Source of the DNA: Bacteroidales bacterium
GTDB lineage: Bacteria; Bacteroidota; Bacteroidia; Bacteroidales; Marinilabiliaceae
Direction: 5' to 3'
NCBI GenBank assembly: GCA_024401335.1
Contig: JAKSLH010000018.1
Span: 1 to 58,400 of the forward strand
Length of the DNA: 58,400 bases
Below the pieces are notes generated by a model. It was not told the DNA's origin. It searched no databases and saw only the letters and a list, made by a program, of their open reading frames with translations. Below, one piece after another: positions 1 to 8,754 of the stretch. How positions within the stretch are numbered: position 1 is the first letter of the stretch; the number at the start of each line of letters is the position of its first letter. The position numbers and the translations under genes are program-made.

Positions 1-179
1 ACATTGGTGATACTTCCCTTCATATCGCTTTTAATATATATTCTTTTAATCCGTTGGCGTAATTAATAAATAACAATTACGCAAAACGATGATTTTCAGT
101 AAATTAAAGTAATCAAAAGGATTAAAGATTCCGTTATGCACAACTTATATACAAATTTAGTCAAAAAGCTTGACGTATA
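1..179. other. Left edge, no gene recognised
   Basis: AT-rich sequence with no open frame of convincing length and no RNA signature that I can see. It lies beside the RHS fossil and may be more of the same decayed locus. Confidence 0.4.
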
Positions 180-350
180 CAAAAGGTCTCTAGCCATAGG
201 GAATAGATCCATACCCAGCGACATAGCTAGTCGCGAGGCATACACCTAGCCCCATAGTAGTACAGTCCCGTCTCCTCGTCAAACACCTTTGCGTTGAAGA
301 GGTAAGGCGAGTTCCACACGTTGTTTCGCTCAATCCGTCTCTACAGCGGG
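180..350 (-). pseudogene. RHS-repeat core domain fossil
   Basis: Reading the minus strand from about 350 down gives a phrase typical of the RHS/YD-repeat-associated core: NSPYLFNAKVFDEETGLYYY followed by GAR. In intact proteins this precedes a variable toxin tip. Here an in-frame stop lies just upstream. Downstream, the frame needs shifting to continue as a degenerate version of the usual ARYYDPR..W.GVDP segment. There is no start codon or full-length frame, so this is a relic of a large secreted or contact-dependent protein gene. The motif is seen directly; the ancestry is inferred from the well-known RHS core. Confidence 0.7.
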
Positions 351-437
351 AGGGATTTCAGCGCAGTTCGGAAATTGATTTCGTGGAGCAGAAACCAGAC
401 AGGTTTTGTTGAGTAGGTATTTAGAGGTTAAGATTTG

Positions 438-490
438 TTGTCTATAAACAATAAATTCATATCTTTGCACTGTTTGTTATTTATAGACAA
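438..490. promoter_or_regulatory. 18-bp inverted repeat around a TATCTTTG promoter box
   Basis: Arms 438-455 and 473-490 are inverted copies differing at two positions (TTGTCTATAAAYAAYAAA). The 17-bp spacer contains TATCTTTG (460-467, + strand), which matches the Bacteroidetes TAnnTTTG box. No gene of credible length follows on +. It could be an operator site for a lost gene. The spacer is too short for a typical invertible promoter. Confidence 0.4.
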
Positions 491-651
491 TGAATTTACA
501 CAAAAGAGATACATTTTTCTCGTTATGTTCTGTTTCGCGTATTCGTTGAAGCACCATAGTAGATTTGATGTGCACCATTTCTTTAATAACAGACTTTAGG
601 TAAAGGATGACACATAACGACCAATATTGCAAAATAACTTACATGACAATA

Positions 652-1062
652 TCACTTCCTTTGATTATACATTTCTTTGGTCATTATGCCTTCGATAGCT
701 TGCTCTAGATTCTCTGCTTCTTTACAGAAAATCCAGTGGACAATGACTTTGGAATCATATACAGAAGTGTAGGCTTGGAGAAATTCCCATCCTCTATCAG
801 ATAAATAATTACCAGCATCTACCATACTATTGAAAGGTATCTTTTCGCCAGATTCATCCACAAGCCTTTGCTTACCACTCAATCCGCCCCAAATATCATA
901 TACTTGTCTGTTGCCAAAGTCGAACACAATATACAAGCCTGAGTTAAATTCTTTTTCAATTCCTTTAATTTCACTGTAGTATTTCTTCTTGTTTTGGCTC
1001 AACACAAACAAAGGCATTATGAATAGAATAGAGAGAATAATAATTTTTTTCATAATCATCAT
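652..1062 (-). CDS. Small exported protein, unknown function
   Basis: A 136-residue protein with a clear Sec signal peptide: MKK start, hydrophobic stretch, cleavage probably after FVLSQ at about residue 23. The mature part is about 110 residues, mixed alpha/beta in character, with no cysteine pair or lipobox. No family is recognised. The first Met (MMIM) and the Met at residue 4 are both possible starts; the latter gives the standard MKKII opening. It is a single gene with its own promoter-like box upstream at 1091-1098 and no partner on the same strand. It lies between decayed sequence and the AAA-ATPase gene, so it may be accessory. Confidence 0.75.
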   Translation of the reverse strand: MMIMKKIIILSILFIMPLFVLSQNKKKYYSEIKGIEKEFNSGLYIVFDFGNRQVYDIWGGLSGKQRLVDESGEKIPFNSMVDAGNYLSDRGWEFLQAYTSVYDSKVIVHWIFCKEAENLEQAIEGIMTKEMYNQRK

Positions 1063-1090
1063 TTTTACTCATCTTATAGTTCTTCTTGTC

Positions 1091-1098
1091 AAAGATAA
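1091..1098 (-). promoter_or_regulatory. TATCTTTG promoter box for the exported protein at 652-1062
   Basis: On the minus strand the sequence reads TATCTTTG, a match to the Bacteroidetes -7 consensus TAnnTTTG, about 30 bp upstream of the start codon. No good -33 element was identified. Confidence 0.5.
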
Positions 1099-1296
1099 GT
1101 TTTTTTCAAGAACATACCAGCTGATATATTTTTTATAATTCAATAAATAAAGTTTCCTATACGACGCAGAGGGGGGGTTTTATTGTGCAGAGGAGAAAAC
1201 TTTTGTTTGGCAATAACACTTATTTCAGTGAATAAGTGAATCATGTAAGATTGAACAAGACTGAGTAAAAACGATTGTTATTTGAAGGGAAAAAAC

Positions 1297-1304
1297 GTAC
1301 CTTT
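1297..1304 (+). promoter_or_regulatory. TACCTTTG promoter box for the AAA-ATPase gene
   Basis: TACCTTTG fits TAnnTTTG and lies about 52 bp upstream of the 1356 start. It is followed by a small leader hairpin (CCGACA/TGTCGG). Upstream, 1217-1238 is a perfect 8-bp inverted repeat and 1171-1177 is a run of G. The rest of 1063-1296 holds nothing I recognise. Confidence 0.5.
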
Positions 1305-1355
1305 GCCGACAGATGTCGGTTAAAAGGACATTAGGGACCACTCAAAGCAGACAAA

Positions 1356-2978
1356 ATGAGCAAATACAGATACCCGATAGACAATGATCAGTTCCAAGAA
1401 ATAAGGGAACAAGGACTATTGTACGTTGACAAGACAGACATGATGTACGATCTTGCCAACAGCTATAAGTATGTCTTCCTAGCTCGTCCTCGTCGCTTTG
1501 GCAAGTCTCTGCTTTGCAACACCTTCAAGGCCTACTTTCAAGGACAGAAAGAACTGTTTGAGGGGCTAAAGGTGATGGCGTTGGAGAAACAGTGGAAAAA
1601 GTTCCCTGTACTTCATTTTATTTTGAGTGGACTGAAGGACTGCAGTCTTGCCGAAGCTAAAGGCAAATTAGAACTACTAATTTCTAAATACGAGAAAGAA
1701 TTTGGTAGAAATAAAGCAGAGAACACACCTGGTGCTCGCTTTAGTGGCTTGATACATCGTGCATACGAGCAGACAGGCGAAAAAGCCGTCGTTATTCTTG
1801 ATGAATATGACTCTGCAATAATGCGATTGATGTACAAGCCAAAAGAACTTGGTGCGATGCGCTCCATGCTTCGTGAGTTCTATCAGGTGCTGAAGAATGA
1901 AGGCGAATATCTTCGTTTTGTGTTCATCACAGGTGTCACGAAGTTCTCACAGCTAAGTATCTTCTCGGAGTTGAACAATCTCTATCAGATATCAATGCTT
2001 GACGATTATTCTGGTTTGTGTGGCATTACACAAGAAGAGTTAGAAACGACACTCCTACCTTGTGTTGTGGAGTATGCAGAAGCACTTGACATCACCACAA
2101 AAGAAGCCTATGCTTTGCTAAAGAAGAATTACGATGGTTATCATTTTTCGAAGAAATCTAAGGATATATATGCACCATTTAGCTTGCTCCGTGCATTAAA
2201 TGAAAGATCTACCGATCCTTATTGGTTTGAGTCTGGTACAACTAAAGCACTGATTGACCATCTGAAACACCACCCGGAGTTCAATCCATTGGATTTTGAT
2301 GGTGCTGAACTGTCGCTTGGTGCGTTCAATGCACCTTGTGAATCGGCAGAGACTCCTATACCGTTGCTTTACCAGAGTGGATATCTGACCATCCAGAACT
2401 ATAACAAGGAAGATGAAGTGTATAACCTTCACTTTCCGAACTATGAGGTTCGTCAAGGAATGGTAACTGGCTTGTCTAACTATCTGCTTGATACAGACAA
2501 CCTAGAACGAGATGCTATCGTTCTTGCCATGTCTAGAGCGCTCAAAAACGGAGATTTGTCGGAGGCCTTGACGCAGCTTCATTCCTACATTGCCAGTCTC
2601 CCATACGACATCATCACAAAGAAGGAATGGATGGCCAGGAAGAAGCGCGAGGCATTCTACAAACTGCTTATATACGTCATCTTCTCCATGCTCAACAGCA
2701 AGGTTGACACCGAGGTTAAGAGCATCTTGGGTCGTGCCGACGTGGTAATCAAGACCAAGACAGACATCTTTGTGCTCGAACTGAAGGTAGATGATAGCGT
2801 AGAGAATGCACTTGCACAAATTGACAGCAAAGGCTATGCTATCCCTTATGAAACCGACGGGCGCAAGATCACCAAGTGTGGCATCATCATATCGTCTGAA
2901 GTGCGAAACATCGCCCATTGGCGGGCTGTTGACGAGCAAGGTGCTATTATATGCGACCAAGAGTTGGGGCGAGCGTAA
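1356..2978 (+). CDS. AAA-ATPase-like protein with C-terminal PD-(D/E)XK nuclease-like domain
   Basis: A 540-residue member of the family pairing an AAA-ATPase-like domain (PF09820 type) with a PD-(D/E)XK-like domain (DUF1703 type), common in multiple copies in Bacteroidales. Residues 1-280 form the ATPase: Walker A RPRRFGKS at about 44-51 and Walker B VVILDE ending at about 150. Residues about 455-540 carry the nuclease-like signature GRAD (459-462) and ELK (475-477), spaced as the catalytic Asp and Glu-x-Lys of this superfamily. Full length for the family and apparently intact. The family often occurs near recombination-prone DNA, and here it is followed by a broken DUF1016 gene. The cellular role is unknown; nuclease activity is inferred from motifs. 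Confidence 0.88.
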   Translation: MSKYRYPIDNDQFQEIREQGLLYVDKTDMMYDLANSYKYVFLARPRRFGKSLLCNTFKAYFQGQKELFEGLKVMALEKQWKKFPVLHFILSGLKDCSLAEAKGKLELLISKYEKEFGRNKAENTPGARFSGLIHRAYEQTGEKAVVILDEYDSAIMRLMYKPKELGAMRSMLREFYQVLKNEGEYLRFVFITGVTKFSQLSIFSELNNLYQISMLDDYSGLCGITQEELETTLLPCVVEYAEALDITTKEAYALLKKNYDGYHFSKKSKDIYAPFSLLRALNERSTDPYWFESGTTKALIDHLKHHPEFNPLDFDGAELSLGAFNAPCESAETPIPLLYQSGYLTIQNYNKEDEVYNLHFPNYEVRQGMVTGLSNYLLDTDNLERDAIVLAMSRALKNGDLSEALTQLHSYIASLPYDIITKKEWMARKKREAFYKLLIYVIFSMLNSKVDTEVKSILGRADVVIKTKTDIFVLELKVDDSVENALAQIDSKGYAIPYETDGRKITKCGIIISSEVRNIAHWRAVDEQGAIICDQELGRA

Positions 2979-3092
2979 TCTCTTAAGATTTCTGGCGTTC
3001 TTATTGTTTGAGTTGCGAACTCAGATTTAATTCGCTTTACAGCATCATTAACATCCTTCAATAACGACTCGTCCTTTTCTATTTTAAGTATA

Positions 3093-3583
3093 TACACTTA
3101 CATCAAGTTTTATCAATTGTTTCCTCAGATTGTCGACGCAGTGAGTCGACAATTACTTCCATGGACATTATATCGTGAACTGATACGTGTGGAGGATGCC
3201 GAAGCTCGTAAGTGATATGCGCAGGAGGCTTTGCGCGAGACATGGAGCAGCAGGGTTCTTCATCGTAATATAGGCTCGCAGTACTACTATCGCCTTCTGC
3301 AATCTCAGAGCAAGGAGAGTGTTGCTTCTGAAATGAAATCACTGACAGCACCACTGCAAGATAAACTTGAGTTCATAAAGAATCCTGTCATTGCAGACTT
3401 CCTGGGATTGTCACAGAATACAGACTTCACAGAGACTGAGCTTGAGGAGAGTATCTTAACCCACATCCAAAAGTTCATTATGGAGATGGGGAAAGGTTTC
3501 GCTTTCGTGGCAGGGCAGAAGCATATTCGCACCGACATGGGAGATTTCTACATCGATCTCGTGTTCTATAACTATAATTTTTT
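3093..3583 (+). pseudogene. Broken DUF1016 (YhcG-type) PD-(D/E)XK nuclease gene
   Basis: From 3093 the + frame reads like the middle of a DUF1016 protein: KFYQLFP, then RELIRVEDAEARK, an in-frame TGA (3213-3215) where the family usually has Trp before YAQEALRE, then SSRVLHRNIGSQYYYRLL. It continues into the nuclease core (KGFAFVAGQKHIRTDMGDFY, IDLVFYNY). At 3583 the coding sequence ends in a 27-bp dispersed repeat. The second half of the core (Glu-x-Lys strand) and the C-terminus are missing. The N-terminus is also missing because the preceding 110 bp do not code for it. The stop at a Trp position (TGG to TGA) plus loss of both ends argues for a dead gene. Confidence 0.82.
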
Positions 3584-3609
3584 TGACGCCCAAGAACTGA
3601 ATGCGGCTG
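3583..3609 (+). repeat. Dispersed 27-bp repeat, copy 1
   Basis: Identical over 27 bp to 28569-28595 and 30261-30287, all in the same orientation. It begins TTGACGCCCAAG and ends ATGCGGCTG. Here it truncates the DUF1016 remnant. It is followed at once by the perfect 7-bp inverted repeat TGGCCGA/TCGGCCA. Copy 3 has a degenerate form of this flank. Confidence 0.85.
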
Positions 3610-3645
3610 GTTGGCCGACTGCATTCGGCCATAATACTTGCAGGC

Positions 3646-3672
3646 AATAAACCGCAGAATTTGCGGTTTATT
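3646..3672. terminator. Perfect hairpin after repeat copy 1
   Basis: An 11-bp perfect stem AATAAACCGCA/TGCGGTTTATT with a 5-nt loop. There is no long T-run directly after it on either strand, so termination is plausible but not certain. Confidence 0.45.
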
Positions 3673-3767
3673 GTCCGCAAATTATTATTTTTGCCAAAAA
3701 TAGAATTGTATATGTATATCTATCAAGATAGTGAGTGGCCAAACGATAGTGAATTGAATTTTTATGC

Positions 3768-3775
3768 TATATTTG
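3768..3775 (+). promoter_or_regulatory. TATATTTG promoter box for fumarase
   Basis: TATATTTG matches TAnnTTTG, with the fumarase ATG 36 bp downstream. It is the first upstream signal after the decayed zone, so it probably drives the fumarase/91-aa pair. Confidence 0.6.
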
Positions 3776-3811
3776 CGACTATTATAATGTATAATACAAA
3801 ACCAAGATACA

Positions 3812-5425
3812 ATGGCAGAATTTAAGTATGCTCCAATGTTCCAGTTGGGCAAAGACACTACTGAATATCGCCTCATTTCAAAGGAGGGCATTTCAGTAAG
3901 CGAATTCGAGGGTCAGCCTATTCTCAAGGTTGCACCTGAGGCTCTCGAACTTCTCACAACTCAGGCTTTCCACGATGTTAACTTCATGCTCCGCCGCGAA
4001 CACAACGAGAAGGTGGCTGCAATACTCAACGATCCTAAGGCCAGCGACAACGACAAGTATGTTGCTCTCACTATGCTCCGCAACGCTGAAGTGGCATGCA
4101 AGGGTCAGCTTCCATTCTGCCAGGATACCGGTACTGCCATTATCCACGGCGAGAAGGGTCAGCACGTATGGACTGGCTACTGTGATGAGGAGCCACTTGC
4201 GAAGGGTGTATATAACACATATACAACAGACAACCTCCGTTACTCTCAGAACGCGCCTCTCAACATGTATGACGAGGTGAACACTAAGTGCAACCTCCCA
4301 GCTCAGATTGACATCGAGGCTACTGAGGGTATGGAGTATAAGTTCCTCTGCGTTGTCAAGGGCGGTGGCTCTGCCAACAAGACATACCTCTATCAGGAGA
4401 CTAAGGCCCGCATCCAGAACCCTGGCACGCTCGTTCCTTTCCTCGTTGAGAAGATGAAGAGCCTCGGTACTGCAGCTTGTCCTCCTTACCACATCGCTAT
4501 CGTTGTAGGTGGTACATCGGCTGAGAAGAATCTTCTCACTGTGAAGCTTGCCTCGACTAAATACTATGATTCATTGCCTACGACAGGCGACGAGACTGGT
4601 CGTGCTTTCCGTGACATAGAGCTTGAGAAGCAGCTTCTTGAGGAGACAAAGAAGATTGGCTTCGGCGCTCAGTTTGGCGGTACTGCATTCGCTCACGACA
4701 TCCGCGTTGTTCGCTTGCCACGTCACGGTGCATCTTGCCCTATCGGTCTTGGTGTGTCATGCTCGGCTGACCGTAACATCAAGGCTAAGATCAACAAGGA
4801 CGGTATTTGGATTGAGAAGATGGACGAAAAGCCATACGAGCTTATCCCAGAAGCACTCCGCAAGGAAGGTGAGGGCGACGCTATCTCTATCAACCTCGAC
4901 CAGCCTATAGCTGACGTATGTAAGGAGCTCTCTAAGTACCCTGTTTCTACACGTGTTTCGCTCAACGGTACTATCATAGTAGCACGCGACATCGCTCACG
5001 CTAAGATCAAGGCTCGCCTCGACGCTGGTGAAGGTATGCCACAGTACTTCAAGGATCATCCTGTGCTCTACGCTGGTCCTGCGAAGACTCCTAAGGGTAT
5101 GCCTTGCGGCTCTATGGGCCCTACAACAGCTGGCCGTATGGACCCTTATGTTTATGAGTTCCAGGATAACGGCGGTTCGATGATCATGATCGCCAAGGGT
5201 AACCGTTCGCAGATCGTCACCGACGCCTGCAAAGACCACAAGGGCTTCTACCTCGGTTCTATCGGCGGTCCCGCTGCTTACCTCTCAAGTTCGAACATCA
5301 AGTCGATTGAATGCGTTGAATATCCAGAGCTCGGCATGGAGGCTATCTGGAAGATACGCGTAGAGAACTTCCCTGCATTCATCCTCGTTGATGACAAGGG
5401 TAACGACTTCTTCAAGACAATCTAA
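3812..5425 (+). CDS. fum: Fumarate hydratase, class I (Fe-S, single chain)
   Basis: Interconverts fumarate and L-malate in the cytosol. In Bacteroidales it works in the reductive branch toward succinate. The 537-residue length fits the single-polypeptide class I enzyme, with alpha and beta domains fused. Cysteines at 103 (PFCQDTGT), 223 (ACPPY) and 317 (SCSADRN) have the spacing of the three 4Fe-4S ligands in characterised class I enzymes such as the Leishmania one. The C-terminal beta-domain motif [14 protein letters not shown] is present. It has its own promoter box at 3768 and is followed after 27 bp by a 91-aa gene. Oxygen-labile class I enzymes suit an anaerobe. The C317 assignment rests on spacing. 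Confidence 0.95.
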   Translation: MAEFKYAPMFQLGKDTTEYRLISKEGISVSEFEGQPILKVAPEALELLTTQAFHDVNFMLRREHNEKVAAILNDPKASDNDKYVALTMLRNAEVACKGQLPFCQDTGTAIIHGEKGQHVWTGYCDEEPLAKGVYNTYTTDNLRYSQNAPLNMYDEVNTKCNLPAQIDIEATEGMEYKFLCVVKGGGSANKTYLYQETKARIQNPGTLVPFLVEKMKSLGTAACPPYHIAIVVGGTSAEKNLLTVKLASTKYYDSLPTTGDETGRAFRDIELEKQLLEETKKIGFGAQFGGTAFAHDIRVVRLPRHGASCPIGLGVSCSADRNIKAKINKDGIWIEKMDEKPYELIPEALRKEGEGDAISINLDQPIADVCKELSKYPVSTRVSLNGTIIVARDIAHAKIKARLDAGEGMPQYFKDHPVLYAGPAKTPKGMPCGSMGPTTAGRMDPYVYEFQDNGGSMIMIAKGNRSQIVTDACKDHKGFYLGSIGGPAAYLSSSNIKSIECVEYPELGMEAIWKIRVENFPAFILVDDKGNDFFKTI

Positions 5426-5452
5426 TAAAAACAGAATTTAATATTAAATATT

Positions 5453-5728
5453 ATGGCAAACAAAAGACAGCTCAAGAAGGGCATAGCTTACTGGACAGAT
5501 GATATGCTCACAACTATCTGCTATAAAAATGCGGTAGAAAGCACAGACAACGAGAAGGCTTCAGAGCTCATCGTTAAGACTGTTGCTATGAAGAACGAAT
5601 TCATCGCTCGCGCTAACCACATCGACAAGAAGGCTGACAGAAAGGCTGTTAGAGCTTACTTCAGAAAGTTCGACGACGACTTCGTAGCTCAGGCTGCTGC
5701 TCTTACTGAGGAACTCAACAAGCTCTAA
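5453..5728 (+). CDS. Conserved small basic/acidic helical protein, unknown
   Basis: A 91-residue, highly charged protein predicted mostly helical. It opens MANKRQLKKGI and ends with repeating acidic/hydrophobic helix (DDDFVAQAAALTEELNKL). No signal peptide or membrane segment. The regular codon use and its position 27 bp after fumarase, before the first terminator, suggest co-transcription. No function is recognised. The strong codon bias, like that of fumarase, hints at high expression. Whether it relates to fumarase or is merely downstream cannot be told from sequence. Confidence 0.8.
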   Translation: MANKRQLKKGIAYWTDDMLTTICYKNAVESTDNEKASELIVKTVAMKNEFIARANHIDKKADRKAVRAYFRKFDDDFVAQAAALTEELNKL

Positions 5729-5781
5729 GCTTCGACGACTCTCACGAACAACATACCCGTTGTTCCTATGATATGAAGGCA

Positions 5782-5820
5782 GGAAGATTCTCGGACTCAT
5801 TATCCCGAGATCTTCCGCTT
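5782..5820 (+). terminator. Terminator after the fumarase/91-aa pair
   Basis: Stem GGAAGATTCTCGG (5782-5794) pairs with CCGAGATCTTCC (5804-5815) with one bulge, followed by a T-rich stretch. It separates the fumarase unit from the peptidase gene. Confidence 0.65.
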
Positions 5821-5872
5821 TATATTTTCCAATACTATCCTAACCTCCTACGATGCTACAGTATCTCTACGC

Positions 5873-7981
5873 ATGAAACTTCATCTCTCTATAACAGCTC
5901 TGACTATGGCTCTGGCTGCCGGAACTTTCCACTCCAGCTGCTCTGGCCCTCTTTCTTCTATGGACAATAAGAATCCTATGGACTTGAATAAGATCGACAT
6001 CACTGCCGGTCCTCTGACTCCCGAGACTATATGGAAACTCGGACGCGTGGGTGAGGCTCAGCTCTCTCCCGACAAGAAGACTCTGGCTTTCACTATAACA
6101 TATACCGACATCGCCGAAGATAAGAGCTATGCCGATATATACACCTTGCCTGTCTCTGGTGGTTCACCTAAGCGACTCACAGATACCAGGGAAAATGAAT
6201 ATCAGATCGGATGGACCAACGATGGTCTCCGCATCACATACCTCGCTGCCAAGCAGGACAATGCTCAGCTCTGGAGCATCAACCTCGACGGCAAGGACCC
6301 TAAACAGATAACTAACATCGACGGAGGCATCGACGCCTATCGCTTCTCACCTGACGAACAACGTCTCGTGGTTGTCAAGCGTGTCAAGCTCGACCAGACT
6401 GTCAATGACATATACCCCGACCTTCCTAAGGCCAACGCTCGTATCGAGACCGACTTGATGTACCGCCACTGGAACGACTGGGCCGACTTCTCATACAATC
6501 ACGTGTTCTATGTCAACCTCAAGGACATGAAGCAGCAGGGCGAACCAGTTGACATCATGGAGGGCGAACGTTTCCACTCACCTCTCATGCCTTTCGGAGG
6601 TATCGAACAGATCAACTGGACTCCCGACAGCAAGCAGATTGCATACACTTGCAAGAAACTCACTGGCAAGGCATCGGCGTTCAGTACCAACTCTGACATA
6701 TATCTCTACGACATAGAAAAGGGATCTACGAAGAATCTTACTGAGTTCAACAAGGGCTACGATATCAATCCTGCCTTTACTGCCAACGGCAGTCACATGC
6801 TCTGGCAAAGCATGGAACATGACGGCTACGAGAGCGACAAGAACCGTCTCATGATGCTCGACATGGCTAGCGGCGCGGTGACCGACCTGAGTGTCAATAC
6901 CGAAAACGACGTTATGGCATTTGCCCCAGACGCTGACGGAAAGACAATATGGGTCATCTCGGACGAACATGCTAAAGATGCCATATTCTCCATCGACATC
7001 GAGTCTAAGGCTTATTCCCGCCTTACCAACGACGTATGCGACTACACCTCGGTTGCCGATGCAGGCGACGTGCTTATCGCTTCACGCATGAGCATGAAGG
7101 CTCCTTCAGAGATCTATTCTATCGACAAGAAGACAGGCGAGGCAAGAAACATATCGAATGTCAACACTGCCGCTCTAGCGAAGGTAGAGATGGGTGACAT
7201 CGAGGAGCGATGGGTGAAGACCACTGACGGCAAGGAGATGCTCGTATGGGTGCTCTATCCTCCACAGTTCGACAAGACAAAGAAATACCCCGCTCTGCTC
7301 TACTGCCAGGGCGGACCACAGAGTACTGTAAGCCAGTTTTGGAGCACACGCTGGAACCTTGAGCTCATGGCTGCCAACGGCTATATCGTTGTAGCACCAA
7401 ACCGCAGAGGCCTCCCTGGCTTCGGTCGTGAATGGTGCGAGCAGATAAGCGGTGACTATGGCGGACAGAACATGAAGGACTACCTCGCGGCTATCGATAA
7501 TGTGGCAGCAGAACCATTTGTCGACGAGAACCGTCTCGGTGCCGTGGGCGCTAGCTACGGCGGCTTCTCAGTCTACTGGCTCGCTGGTCACCACGAGAAG
7601 CGCTTCAAGGCATTCATAGCTCATTGCGGCATTTTCAACTTCGACCAGATGAACGCGACAACAGAAGAGATGTTCTTTGTCAACTGGGACATGAAGGGTA
7701 ACTTCTACGAGAAGAACAACGCTGCTGCTATGAAATCATACAGCCAGTCGCCTCACCTCTTTGTCAACAACTGGGATACGCCTATCATGGTCATCCATGG
7801 CGAGAAGGACTTCCGCATCCCTTACACTCAGGGCATGGGCGCTTTCAACACTGCTGTGATGAAGGACATACCTGCTCAATTCCTCTATTATCCGGAAGAG
7901 TGTCACTGGGTGCAGCGACCTCAGAACAGCATCCTCTGGCACCGTGAATTCTACAAATGGCTCGACAAATGGTTGAAGTAA
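5873..7981 (+). CDS. S9 family serine peptidase (prolyl oligopeptidase type), lipoprotein
   Basis: A 702-residue exopeptidase of the dipeptidyl-peptidase/acylaminoacyl-peptidase group. The N-terminal signal ends in a lipobox-like SSCSG (Cys about 23), so a membrane-anchored periplasmic location is likely. Residues about 45-430 hold beta-propeller repeats in the WD40/TolB-like style (LSPDKKTLAF, FSPDEQRLVV, WTPDSKQIAY). The alpha/beta-hydrolase domain follows, with nucleophile Ser561 in GASYGG, Asp646 in HGEKDFRIP and His678 in ECHWV, the order expected for the family. All three catalytic residues are present. The last codons overlap a possible early start of the next gene. The substrate is unknown; it probably trims dietary or host peptides for uptake. 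Confidence 0.93.
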   Translation: MKLHLSITALTMALAAGTFHSSCSGPLSSMDNKNPMDLNKIDITAGPLTPETIWKLGRVGEAQLSPDKKTLAFTITYTDIAEDKSYADIYTLPVSGGSPKRLTDTRENEYQIGWTNDGLRITYLAAKQDNAQLWSINLDGKDPKQITNIDGGIDAYRFSPDEQRLVVVKRVKLDQTVNDIYPDLPKANARIETDLMYRHWNDWADFSYNHVFYVNLKDMKQQGEPVDIMEGERFHSPLMPFGGIEQINWTPDSKQIAYTCKKLTGKASAFSTNSDIYLYDIEKGSTKNLTEFNKGYDINPAFTANGSHMLWQSMEHDGYESDKNRLMMLDMASGAVTDLSVNTENDVMAFAPDADGKTIWVISDEHAKDAIFSIDIESKAYSRLTNDVCDYTSVADAGDVLIASRMSMKAPSEIYSIDKKTGEARNISNVNTAALAKVEMGDIEERWVKTTDGKEMLVWVLYPPQFDKTKKYPALLYCQGGPQSTVSQFWSTRWNLELMAANGYIVVAPNRRGLPGFGREWCEQISGDYGGQNMKDYLAAIDNVAAEPFVDENRLGAVGASYGGFSVYWLAGHHEKRFKAFIAHCGIFNFDQMNATTEEMFFVNWDMKGNFYEKNNAAAMKSYSQSPHLFVNNWDTPIMVIHGEKDFRIPYTQGMGAFNTAVMKDIPAQFLYYPEECHWVQRPQNSILWHREFYKWLDKWLK

Positions 7982-7983
7982 GA

Positions 7984-8754
7984 ATGATATTCCGCAACGC
8001 ACTCGTCTTTGCGGCAGCGGTTGCACTGCTATCAGCATGCACCAGGTCACAGTCATCGCCTGCCAAGATAAACGCATGTAGCCTCAACACGTTCTGTGAG
8101 ACATCGGAGAGCGACGCTGAGATGGACAGCATCATCGACGTGCGACGCGCAGAGATGCTCGACTACATGTCGATTGAGATAGGCACTACCGACACGTTCA
8201 TGATAGCTGAACGTCCAGAGAGCGACCTCATGCGCCTCCTGTCAACAGCACTCCTTGAGACGGCGCAGAAGATCAGCCGTGAACGCGACCTCCCTATGCC
8301 TATCATGAGCCTCATGAACTTCGGCGGCATACGCACCACGATGCCTCAGGGCAAGATAACCATCCGCAACATCTTTGAGATATCGCCTTTTGAAAACCAG
8401 ATAGTCATCCTCAGCGGTTCAGGCAGCATAATGAAAGCCATGCTAGAGCACGTAGCCGAACAAGGTGGTGAGGCAATAAGCGGGGCCACCATGACATTCA
8501 GGGACCATAAGATGATAGAAGCCAAGATAGCAGGCGAGGAGATAGATGAAAGCAAGACCTACGTGATAGCGGCCAACAACTACGTGGCCGAGGGTGGCGA
8601 CGGATTCCTCATGCTCTGCCAGTGCCAGCGATATGACACCAACATCATGATACGTGAGATGCTCATTGACTATATCAAAGAGACGACAGCCCGTGGCCAG
8701 CACGTGATAGCACCGACCGACGTGCGCATAACGAAACTAGACGACAATGAATAG
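7984..8754 (+). CDS. 5'-nucleotidase C-terminal domain lipoprotein
   Basis: Encodes the substrate-specificity (C-terminal) domain of the UshA-type 5'-nucleotidase/2',3'-cyclic phosphodiesterase family as a separate protein of about 256 residues. MIFRN followed by LLSACTR is a lipoprotein signal. I therefore choose the ATG at 7984 over the in-frame ATG at 7957, which would overlap the peptidase gene. Family motifs are NFGGIRTTMPQGKI, ISPFENQIVIL and YVAEGGDGF. The next gene overlaps by 8 bp and carries the metallophosphatase domain, so the two products probably associate in the periplasm. No metal-binding residues are expected here and none is seen. Confidence 0.9.
   Translation: MIFRNALVFAAAVALLSACTRSQSSPAKINACSLNTFCETSESDAEMDSIIDVRRAEMLDYMSIEIGTTDTFMIAERPESDLMRLLSTALLETAQKISRERDLPMPIMSLMNFGGIRTTMPQGKITIRNIFEISPFENQIVILSGSGSIMKAMLEHVAEQGGEAISGATMTFRDHKMIEAKIAGEEIDESKTYVIAANNYVAEGGDGFLMLCQCQRYDTNIMIREMLIDYIKETTARGQHVIAPTDVRITKLDDNE

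Noticed and set aside
2846-3097. Minus-strand frame beginning MYILKIEKDESLLKDVNDAV
   Set aside because: The first 45 residues look protein-like, but the frame runs antisense through the end of the well-supported AAA-ATPase gene and matches no family I know. Left out as unproven.
3893-4492. 199-codon minus-strand frame opposite fumarase
   Set aside because: Shadow of the highly biased fumarase codons; no family features.
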